A stretch of DNA of 64,000 nucleotides from Rhodoluna lacicola. Lineage in GTDB: Bacteria; Actinomycetota; Actinomycetes; Actinomycetales; Microbacteriaceae. Shown here in pieces: positions 1-6,364 of this stretch. The DNA lies in NCBI RefSeq assembly GCF_000699505.1, contig NZ_CP007490.1, positions 1,178,001 to 1,242,000 on the forward strand, read 5' to 3'. The translations under genes and the position numbers were made by a program. Positions within the stretch are counted from its first letter, which is position 1. Every line of letters begins with the position of its first letter. The notes beneath the pieces were generated by a model, which was given only the letters and a program-made list of their open reading frames with translations, made no database searches and was not told the origin of the DNA.

Positions 1-647
1 TGAGTCCGGTTGATGCTATCGATGCACTGGGTAGGCAAATTATTGGCGGAACACTTGTCGATACGGTTGCGGTGAGTCTTGGTCGCCTACTTGGTGGTCT
101 ACTCATCGCAACTGTTATCGGTGTTTTGCTTGGACTTGCAATTGGTTCACGCAAACGAATCGATGAAGCTACTTCTGTAATCATTCAGTTTCTAAGAATG
201 GTTTCGCCACTTGCCTGGACACCCATAGCGATTGTGCTTTTTGGAATTGGAAGTCCGCCGGTAGTTTTCTTGATTGCGATTGCTGCCGTGTGGCCGGTAA
301 CCATGAACACTGTTGCTGGGGTGCGTTCGCTTGATCCAAATTGGGCGCTGCTGGCCAAATCGCTTGGTGCGACTCCAATTGAAATTTTGAAGACCATTGT
401 GATTCCGGGGATCCGCCCGCACGTGCTCACCGGTATTCGCCTAGCTCTTGGAGTGGCCTGGATTGTTATTGTGCCGGCCGAGATGCTTGGCGTTGATTCG
501 GGGCTGGGCTACCAAATCTTGAATGCCCGCGATCAGTTGGACTACGCACTTTTGGCAGCCATCATGCTGGTTATTGGCATTATTGGCTACAGCCTGGACT
601 GGCTAACCCAATGGGGTTTCAAGCGCTGGGTGGCGGCAACCGCATAG
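1..647 (+). CDS. ABC transporter permease, SsuC/TauC type (5' end outside window)
   Basis: The reading frame is open from base 3 and ends with TAG at 645-647, so the N-terminus lies before the window. The protein is an integral membrane permease with about five hydrophobic segments. The cytoplasmic coupling loop is recognisable: SLGATP followed by IPGIRPHVLTGIR, the EAA-type motif by which BPD permeases dock on their ATPase. The wording is that of the nitrate/sulfonate/taurine (SsuC/TauC) family. The substrate cannot be read from the permease. It lies 36 bp before kynU on the same strand, so it may import a tryptophan- or kynurenine-related compound, but that is inference; kynU has its own promoter-like box. 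The cognate ATPase and binding protein are presumably upstream. Confidence 0.85.
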   Translation, partial: SPVDAIDALGRQIIGGTLVDTVAVSLGRLLGGLLIATVIGVLLGLAIGSRKRIDEATSVIIQFLRMVSPLAWTPIAIVLFGIGSPPVVFLIAIAAVWPVTMNTVAGVRSLDPNWALLAKSLGATPIEILKTIVIPGIRPHVLTGIRLALGVAWIVIVPAEMLGVDSGLGYQILNARDQLDYALLAAIMLVIGIIGYSLDWLTQWGFKRWVAATA

Positions 648-671
648 GTTTATCGCCCAAAAACCCGGTGT

Positions 672-683
672 TAGATTGGGTTT
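672..683 (+). promoter_or_regulatory. Leaderless-type promoter box of kynU
   Basis: TAGATT at 672-677 followed by exactly 6 nt and the kynU ATG at 684. No Shine-Dalgarno sequence is present. This is the actinobacterial TANNNT -10 layout in which transcription begins at the start codon. No clear -35 box was seen. Confidence 0.5.
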
Positions 684-2009
684 ATGAGCCCAATGAAGCC
701 GCTCGCCCAGTATGGCGAACCTACCAACCGTTCAACCGCACTAGCCCTAGACGCCGCAGATCCGCTGGCGAAATACAAGCAGGCTTTTCAGATTTCCGAC
801 CCAGACCTTTGCTACCTCGATGGCAATTCGCTTGGTCGCATGCCACTTGCCTCAGTCAAGGCCGTGAATGATTTTCTAACCCAAGAGTGGGGCAAGGAAT
901 TAGTTGATGGTTGGGCTCACTGGATTGATGAAGCTCAGGCAGCTGGCAACCTACTGGGCCGCGCAACGCTGGGAGCAGCCGAGGGCCAGACGCTGGTGCA
1001 AGACACCACATCGGTGAATTTTTACCAGCTGTGCAACGCAGCGATTAAGGCACGCCCTGGTCGCAAGACCGTCATCATCGACTCATCAAACTTTCCTACC
1101 GACCGCTACATTCTTGATGGCATCGCCAAGGACCTTGGTTTAAATCTGATCACGTTGAACAACGATGGAATGGGTGGACCGGGGCAGGTTGACGTTGCCG
1201 CTGACTGCGAACTCATCACGCCGGAAATCCTTGAACCATTTCTGAACGACGATGTTGCGCTAGTGACTCTGCAGGTGATTCACTACCGCTCCGGTTCGCG
1301 CCCAGATGTAAAAGCCATCACCGATCTCGTGCGCAAGCACGGCGGTCTAGTGGTTTGGGATGCTTCACACGCCGGTGGGGCAATTGATTTGCAGTTTGAT
1401 GCCTGGGGTGTTGACCTAGCGGTTGGTTGCACTTATAAATATGGCAACTCGGGCCCTGGATCTCCAGCGTGGCTCTACGTGAACAAGTCAATCCAGTCGC
1501 AGGTGCTGCCAACCATTCAAGGTTGGTTTGCCAACGACAAGCAGTTTGAGATGGGACCATTCTTTGAACCGGCCGATCACATTCGTCGTTTTCAAATTGC
1601 CAGCCCATCAATTATTGGTATTCGTGCAATGCAGGCAAGCTACCAGATAATTGAGCAAGCCGGCATGCAGGCAATCAGCGAGAAGGCAGCCCTTGGCACC
1701 GAACTCATTATTGCGCTCTACGATGCTTGGCTGGCACCGCTTGGATTCACGCTGCTTACCCCGCGCGATCAAAACAAGCGCGGTGGTCACATCACCGTTG
1801 GTCATCCGGACGCCAAGAAGATTGCTGCGGCAATGCGCTCAATGACCAACACGATTCCCGACTACCGCACACCAGATTCGATTCGCTTGGCAATCGCCCC
1901 GCTACCGACCAGTTACACAGAGGTATACGACGGGCTGAAGCGCATGCGCGATTTGGTGCAGAGCAAAAAATACCTAGAAATCCAAGACAGCGGAAGCAGA
2001 GTTACCTAA
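684..2009 (+). CDS. kynU: Kynureninase
   Basis: PLP-dependent hydrolase of 441 residues that splits kynurenine into anthranilate and alanine in tryptophan breakdown. Family marks are in order: YLDGNSLG at 44-51, WDASHAGG at 225-232 in the cofactor site, and the Schiff-base lysine K252 in TYKYGNSGPG. The length is normal. The usual YKYLN wording is YKYGN here, a minor change. ATG 684 is preferred because a TANNNT box sits 6 nt upstream; ATG 693 is an alternative. The next gene, tryptophan 2,3-dioxygenase, starts two bases after the stop, so the two are one operon. The kynurenine formamidase that should act between them is not in the window. Confidence 0.95.
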   Translation: MSPMKPLAQYGEPTNRSTALALDAADPLAKYKQAFQISDPDLCYLDGNSLGRMPLASVKAVNDFLTQEWGKELVDGWAHWIDEAQAAGNLLGRATLGAAEGQTLVQDTTSVNFYQLCNAAIKARPGRKTVIIDSSNFPTDRYILDGIAKDLGLNLITLNNDGMGGPGQVDVAADCELITPEILEPFLNDDVALVTLQVIHYRSGSRPDVKAITDLVRKHGGLVVWDASHAGGAIDLQFDAWGVDLAVGCTYKYGNSGPGSPAWLYVNKSIQSQVLPTIQGWFANDKQFEMGPFFEPADHIRRFQIASPSIIGIRAMQASYQIIEQAGMQAISEKAALGTELIIALYDAWLAPLGFTLLTPRDQNKRGGHITVGHPDAKKIAAAMRSMTNTIPDYRTPDSIRLAIAPLPTSYTEVYDGLKRMRDLVQSKKYLEIQDSGSRVT

Positions 2010-2011
2010 GC

Positions 2012-2842
2012 ATGGGTGAAAAAGATCAAAAAGCCATTACCTACATCAGCTACTTAAAAGTTGATGAACTCTTAGAGTTACAGCAGCCAGAGTCTGATGG
2101 TGAACACGATGAAATGCTGTTCATTATCATTCACCAGACTTACGAACTTTGGTTCAAGCAGATGCTGCACGAAATTGCCGAACTACAGCGCACCCTAGAG
2201 GCCGGTCAGTCGCACAGATCACTGGCAATCCTGGGTCGCGTGCGCACCATCATGAAAACGTGCGTTGGTCAGCTAGACATTCTTGAGACCATGACCCCGC
2301 TGCAGTTCAACACCTTCCGCGGCCGACTGCAGTCATCAAGCGGTTTTCAGTCGGCGCAGTTCCGCGAATTTGAAGCAGTGCTGGGCCGTCGCGACCAGGC
2401 CGGAGCCGGCGCAGATAAGCACAGTGGCATGGGCATGGCCGAGCACTTGATTGCTGGCTCACCTGCCCGGGCACGGGTTGAGGCTGCAATGCAGCGCCGT
2501 TCACTGTGGGACAGCACCCTGATTTATCTTGAATCGCGTGGTCACAAAATGCCAGCCGATGTGATGAATCGCGATGTGACCGTGGGCTATACCGATCACG
2601 AAGGCGTGCAAGAAGTATTGCTTGATGTGCACCGCAACGATGCCGAAGCCGCGATGATTTGCGAAGCTCTGGTTGATCTTGATGAGGGCCTACAAGAGTG
2701 GCGCTACCGCCATGTAAAAATGGTTGAACGAACAATTGGCCACAAGATGGGAAGCGGCGGTTCAAGCGGCGTTGGGTATTTGTCGAGCACTTTGTTCCGC
2801 CCGGTCTTCGCAGACCTCTGGGCTATTCGTTCTCGCTTTTAG
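2012..2842 (+). CDS. kynA: Tryptophan 2,3-dioxygenase
   Basis: Haem enzyme of 276 residues that opens the indole ring of L-tryptophan to N-formylkynurenine, the first step of the kynurenine route. Visible marks: IIIHQTYELWFKQ with the active-site histidine H41, FRGRL and SSGFQS around 102-114, WRYRH with the haem-ligand histidine H234, and the C-terminal loop GSGGSSGVGYL. The frame is open far upstream of ATG 2012, but homology begins at 2012, two bases after kynU stops, so translation is probably coupled. The gene ends convergent with folD 36 bp away. It pairs with KynU to yield anthranilate once the formyl group is removed. Confidence 0.95.
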   Translation: MGEKDQKAITYISYLKVDELLELQQPESDGEHDEMLFIIIHQTYELWFKQMLHEIAELQRTLEAGQSHRSLAILGRVRTIMKTCVGQLDILETMTPLQFNTFRGRLQSSSGFQSAQFREFEAVLGRRDQAGAGADKHSGMGMAEHLIAGSPARARVEAAMQRRSLWDSTLIYLESRGHKMPADVMNRDVTVGYTDHEGVQEVLLDVHRNDAEAAMICEALVDLDEGLQEWRYRHVKMVERTIGHKMGSGGSSGVGYLSSTLFRPVFADLWAIRSRF

Positions 2843-2858
2843 ATATCGGCCGACTCTA

Positions 2859-2882
2859 ATAAATCGCCTGTAAGCGATTTAT
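2859..2882. terminator. Short AT-rich hairpin between convergent kynA and folD
   Basis: Nine-base arms ATAAATCGC and GCGATTTAT around a 6-nt loop, lying between the two convergent stops and overlapping the folD stop codon. There is no real T-tract on either side, so a role as a weak bidirectional terminator is only a guess. Confidence 0.35.
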
Positions 2883-3748
2883 AGACTGGCCGCCTTCACA
2901 ACGTTGTAAGCCAACATCGCTCGAGTCATTGGGCCAACTCCACCAGGATTTGGTGATAGGTAACCGGCAACATTCGCTACATCTGGGTGAACGTCACCGG
3001 CAAGGACAGCCTTGCCATCCGCACCATCAACGCGGGTAATACCAACGTCAAGCACTGCGGCCCCTGGCTTGATCCACTCTGGGCGCACAAAGTGAGCAAC
3101 TCCAATTGCGGCAACAACAATATCTGCTCGCTTCACCGCGTGCTCAAGATCACGAGACTCAGAGTGCAGCATGGTGACTGTGCTGTCGATTCCCTTGCGA
3201 GTCATTAGCAAACCAAGCGGGCGACCAACGGTGATTCCGCGACCAATCACGGCTACCTCAGCTCCAACAGTTGGCACATTGTGACGCTTCAGCAACTCAA
3301 CGATTCCGGCCGGTGTACAAGGAACCGGTGAATTCAAATCACCCGATACCCCAAGGACCAGCTTTCCAAGATTTACCGGGTGAAGACCATCGGCATCTTT
3401 GGCTGGGTCAATCAGCTCAAGCATTTCGTTCGTGTTCAAACCAAACGGCAGCGGTAACTGAACGATGTAACCGGTGACATCCTTAGCGTTGTTGAAATCC
3501 CTGATGGCTGCACGCACATCTGCTGCACTGGCATCTGCAGGTAGATCCACACGAATCGAATGCATGCCGATTTCGGCTGAGTCGCGGTGCTTGCTACCAA
3601 CATAAGAGTGTGAACCGGGGTCGTCACCAACCAGCAAAGTGCCAAGACCAGGCGTGATGCCCTTTTGCTTTAGGTGAACTACGCGTTCGGCTAGTTCAGC
3701 CTTGATTGCTTTTGCAGTAGCAAGGCCGTCCAAGCGAATAGCGGTCAT
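2879..3748 (-). CDS. folD: Bifunctional methylenetetrahydrofolate dehydrogenase/cyclohydrolase
   Basis: Cytosolic enzyme of 289 residues interconverting 5,10-methylene-, methenyl- and 10-formyl-tetrahydrofolate with NADP. The catalytic Tyr-Lys pair is in [14 protein letters not shown] (Y49, K53). Further family marks are [20 protein letters not shown], the nucleotide-loop region [12 protein letters not shown] and the C-terminal [11 protein letters not shown]. The usual GRSNIVG loop reads GRGITVG. It lies 40 bp downstream of glyA on the same strand, so serine-derived methylene-THF made by GlyA is oxidised by the next enzyme of the operon. Control of the operon likely comes from the ZTP-riboswitch-like leader before glyA. 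Confidence 0.96.
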   Translation of the reverse strand: MTAIRLDGLATAKAIKAELAERVVHLKQKGITPGLGTLLVGDDPGSHSYVGSKHRDSAEIGMHSIRVDLPADASAADVRAAIRDFNNAKDVTGYIVQLPLPFGLNTNEMLELIDPAKDADGLHPVNLGKLVLGVSGDLNSPVPCTPAGIVELLKRHNVPTVGAEVAVIGRGITVGRPLGLLMTRKGIDSTVTMLHSESRDLEHAVKRADIVVAAIGVAHFVRPEWIKPGAAVLDVGITRVDGADGKAVLAGDVHPDVANVAGYLSPNPGGVGPMTRAMLAYNVVKAASL

Positions 3749-3788
3749 CGGTGTTCCTTAATTTACTGCGAGCTGAAAGCGTTCGCGG

Positions 3789-5069
3789 TTACCAGTTCTC
3801 AAGGCCACTGTAGAGCGGGAACGCCTCGGTCAACTTGCGAGTGCGCGCGCGCAGTGCGGCGATGTCTGGGTTTGGAACCAATACACCGGCAATGATTTCG
3901 GCGACCTCGGTGAACTGCTCAGCACCAAAACCACGGGTGGCAAGTGCTGGAGTACCAATACGCACACCAGAGGTAACCATTGGCGGACGCGGGTCGTTCG
4001 GAACAGAGTTTCGGTTTACGGTAATGCCAACTTCGTGTAGCAAGTCCTCAGTCTCTTGACCGTTGATTGGAGCGTTGCGAAGGTCAACCAGAACCATGTG
4101 CACCTCGGTGCCACCGGTTAGCACCTGAACGCCGTTTGAAGTTACATCCGACTGCATCAAACGGTTCGCAATGATTGCAGCTCCCTCAAGAGTGCGCTTC
4201 TGACGATCCTTGAATTCATCGGTCATCGCTGCCTTGAATGCAACAGCCTTACCGGCCACGACGTGCATGAGTGGTCCACCCTGCTGACCTGGGAACACAG
4301 CTGAGTCAATCTTCTTTGCGTACTCTTCCTTGCAAAGAATTAGACCAGATCGGGGTCCGGCAAGAGTCTTGTGTACGGTGGTTGAAACTACGTCTGCGTA
4401 AGGAACCGGATTTGGGTAAAGCCCAGTTGCCACCATTCCGGCAAAGTGAGCCATGTCAACCCAAAGCTTTGCGCCAACTTCATCGGCAATCTTGCGGAAC
4501 TCGGCAAAGTCAAGCTTGCGAGTGTAAGCCGACCAACCAGCAATAAGAACGGCAGGCTTTACCTCGTGCGCGCGCTTGCGAACGATGTCCATATCGATCA
4601 AGAAGGTCTCAGGGTGTAACTCGTAAGCGTGAGCTTCGTACATTTTTCCAGAGAAGTTCAAGCGCATACCGTGAGTTAGGTGACCACCGTGGGCCAACTC
4701 AAGACCAAGAATGCGATCACCCGGGTTTGCCAATGCCATGAGCACCGCGGCGTTTGCCGATGCACCCGAGTGTGGCTGAACATTTGCGTGGTCGGCGCCA
4801 AAAAGTGCCTTAGCGCGGTCGCGGGCTAGGTTCTCGGCAACGTCAACGGCCTCGCAACCACCGTAGTAACGCTTGCCCGGGTAGCCCTCGGCGTATTTAT
4901 TGGTAAGAACTGAACCCTGGGTCTGCAGAATGCCACGAGACACGAAGTTCTCAGAGGCAATCATTTCAAGGGTGTGACGCTGGCGATCTAGCTCTGCGGC
5001 TAGAACTGCTGCGATTTCTGGGTCTGTCTCGCTCAGTGGCGAGTTGAAGCTAGATGGAAGCTGTGACAT
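3789..5069 (-). CDS. glyA: Serine hydroxymethyltransferase
   Basis: PLP enzyme of 426 residues converting serine and THF to glycine and 5,10-methylene-THF. Marks: MIASENF near 36-42, [13 protein letters not shown], the PLP-contact DMAHFAG (D205, H208), and the Schiff-base lysine K234 in [13 protein letters not shown]. The frame stays open to 5246, but the start is ATG 5069: AGGAG lies 7 nt upstream, homology begins there, and the extra stretch is the structured leader. It heads the glyA-folD operon. Leader bases 5100-5172 match the ZTP riboswitch, so expression should rise when ZTP/AICAR signals a shortage of 10-formyl-THF. This control is inferred from sequence only. Confidence 0.97.
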   Translation of the reverse strand: MSQLPSSFNSPLSETDPEIAAVLAAELDRQRHTLEMIASENFVSRGILQTQGSVLTNKYAEGYPGKRYYGGCEAVDVAENLARDRAKALFGADHANVQPHSGASANAAVLMALANPGDRILGLELAHGGHLTHGMRLNFSGKMYEAHAYELHPETFLIDMDIVRKRAHEVKPAVLIAGWSAYTRKLDFAEFRKIADEVGAKLWVDMAHFAGMVATGLYPNPVPYADVVSTTVHKTLAGPRSGLILCKEEYAKKIDSAVFPGQQGGPLMHVVAGKAVAFKAAMTDEFKDRQKRTLEGAAIIANRLMQSDVTSNGVQVLTGGTEVHMVLVDLRNAPINGQETEDLLHEVGITVNRNSVPNDPRPPMVTSGVRIGTPALATRGFGAEQFTEVAEIIAGVLVPNPDIAALRARTRKLTEAFPLYSGLENW

Positions 5070-5099
5070 AGGAAAACTCCTGTTTAAGGTGTAAGTCTT

Positions 5100-5172
5100 G
5101 GCCCAGGCGCACGACCAAAATGTCTTCGCTCCACGATGGAAACCCATCTTTAGCGCCAGTTGCGATGTGTAA
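5100..5172 (-). ncRNA. ZTP (pfl) riboswitch in the glyA leader
   Basis: Read on the minus strand, the leader begins ACATCGCAACTGGCGC, has a small hairpin GATGGG-TTT-CCATC, then GTGGAGCG, and ends GTGCGCCTGGGCC. These blocks correspond in order to the conserved parts of the pfl/ZTP aptamer: the GNGACUGGCG strand, the GGGGAGCG-like junction and the 3' CGCCUGGGC. The gene placed under it (glyA, then folD) is one of the standard ZTP-riboswitch targets. A -10 box lies directly upstream. No U-rich terminator follows the aptamer, and AGGAGTTTTCCT at the ribosome binding site is self-complementary, so control is more likely translational. A covariance-model search (Rfam RF01750) would settle it. Confidence 0.82.
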
Positions 5173-5178
5173 ATTCTA
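5173..5178 (-). promoter_or_regulatory. glyA -10 box
   Basis: TAGAAT on the minus strand. A start 6-7 nt downstream would place the RNA 5' end at the first paired strand of the riboswitch. No convincing -35 hexamer at 16-18 bp spacing. Confidence 0.55.
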
Positions 5179-5205
5179 ACATTCGGAGGTTGAACTGAAT
5201 TCCCC

Positions 5206-5217
5206 GACCGGCCGGTC
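5206..5217. promoter_or_regulatory. Perfect 12-bp palindrome upstream of glyA promoter
   Basis: GACCGGCCGGTC is a perfect palindrome about 28 bp upstream of the glyA -10 box and 94 bp before the small membrane-protein gene on the other strand. It resembles dyad operators bound by TetR-type regulators, but no regulator gene is nearby. Operator function is a guess. Confidence 0.3.
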
Positions 5218-5310
5218 ATAATCCCGTCAAATAAGCCAAATCCCACAGAAATGTTTCGTAAACTGAACGAGGCTCAAATTGGGGTCCTCGAATCTAGGAG
5301 TTTTACGAAC

Positions 5311-5436
5311 ATGTACGGAGTGCCACTGCCGGTGATTATCGGTGCTGCCATGATCGTGCTTGGCGTTGCCCTGGGCATCTACGTGGCGATCAAAGCGGTT
5401 TCACGTAATCGTGACGGCAACGACCCCCTGGTCTAA
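5311..5436 (+). CDS. Small single-pass membrane protein (41 aa), unknown
   Basis: The predicted product has a hydrophobic helix (VPLPVIIGAAMIVLGVALGI, about residues 4-23) followed by YVAIKAV and a charged tail SRNRDGNDPLV, so it is probably membrane-anchored with the positively charged C-terminus inside. The start is chosen from AGGAG ten bases before ATG 5311; the frame is open back to 5251, but the upstream residues look unrelated and no ribosome site precedes them. TAAACT near 5263 could be a -10 box. I recognise no family. It sits between divergent glyA and co-directional purU. The clean ribosome site and helix make a real gene more likely than chance, but the size leaves doubt. Confidence 0.5.
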   Translation: MYGVPLPVIIGAAMIVLGVALGIYVAIKAVSRNRDGNDPLV

Positions 5437-5479
5437 AGCCCCAAACCACGCCCCTGGCCGCCTATTTGCCGCCTTAACC

Positions 5480-5492
5480 TAAACTTGAGCCT
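5480..5492 (+). promoter_or_regulatory. Leaderless-type promoter box of purU
   Basis: TAAACT at 5480-5485, then 7 nt, then ATG 5493, with no Shine-Dalgarno sequence. Confidence 0.5.
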
Positions 5493-6350
5493 ATGACTAC
5501 AGCCAATACCCACTGGGTACTAACCCTCGTTTGCAAAGATCAGCCTGGAATCGTCCACGCTATTTCGGGGGCAATTGTGGCTGCAAATGGCAACATAACC
5601 GAATCCTCCCAGTTCACCTCAGATGACACTGGCCGCTTCTTTATGCGCCTGCAGATTGAGTCGGCTGTGCCTCGTGAACACTTCGTCAACCAGATTTTGC
5701 CAGTGGCCGAGCGCTACGGCATGACCTGGGAGCTCGACGAGGTCGGCCGAAGAATGAAGACTCTAGTTTTGGTCTCAAAGAGCGCCCACTGCTTGAACGA
5801 CATGCTGTTCCGCCAGCGCGCCGGCCAATTGCCGGTTGAACTTCCGGTGGTATTCGGAAACCACCCTGACCTTCAAAGCCTGGCCGAGTTTTATGGCGTT
5901 CCATTCGAGGTGCACCCAATCACCGGCGAAGCCGACAAGCTGGCCTTTGAAAACATGCTGCGTGATTACATCAAGACCGCTGGCATTGAATTGATTGTGC
6001 TTGCTCGCTACATGCAGATTTTGAGCGAGGAGTTCTGCAAGGAATTCGAAGGCAAGATCATCAACATTCACCACTCATTCTTGCCTGGCTTCAAGGGTGC
6101 AAATCCATACGCTCAGGCTCACGCCCGCGGTGTGAAGTTGATTGGTGCCACAGCTCACTTTGTTACCGCAGACCTAGATGAGGGTCCAATCATCGAACAA
6201 AACGTGGTTCGCGTTGAACACTCAGACTCAAAGAAACGCTTGGTCTCTATTGGTCAAGATGTTGAGTCAAAGACCCTCACCCAGGCAGTGCGTTGGTTCG
6301 CCGAACGTCGCGTGCTGCTAGACGGTGAACGCACAATTATTTTCAGCTAG
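5493..6350 (+). CDS. purU: Formyltetrahydrofolate deformylase
   Basis: Hydrolyses 10-formyl-THF to formate and THF, which balances the C1-folate pool and can supply formate for PurT-type purine synthesis. The 285 residues show an N-terminal ACT domain (about 7-85, with CKDQPGIVHAISG) and a formyltransferase-fold catalytic domain with the catalytic triad N191, H193 and D229 (NIHHSFLPGF and DEGPIIEQ). Length and layout are normal. It stands alone on the plus strand after the small membrane protein and ends 14 bp from the convergent surface-protein gene. Its position near glyA-folD fits a C1 grouping, although it has its own leaderless-type promoter and no visible riboswitch. Confidence 0.95.
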   Translation: MTTANTHWVLTLVCKDQPGIVHAISGAIVAANGNITESSQFTSDDTGRFFMRLQIESAVPREHFVNQILPVAERYGMTWELDEVGRRMKTLVLVSKSAHCLNDMLFRQRAGQLPVELPVVFGNHPDLQSLAEFYGVPFEVHPITGEADKLAFENMLRDYIKTAGIELIVLARYMQILSEEFCKEFEGKIINIHHSFLPGFKGANPYAQAHARGVKLIGATAHFVTADLDEGPIIEQNVVRVEHSDSKKRLVSIGQDVESKTLTQAVRWFAERRVLLDGERTIIFS

Positions 6351-6364
6351 TTTTTTCTTGCAGT

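Noticed and set aside
1727-2011. Upstream extension of the tryptophan dioxygenase frame
   Set aside because: It overlaps kynU, lacks homology, and the family start is ATG 2012.
5070-5246. N-terminal extension of glyA
   Set aside because: Includes the riboswitch and promoter; the ribosome site and homology support ATG 5069.
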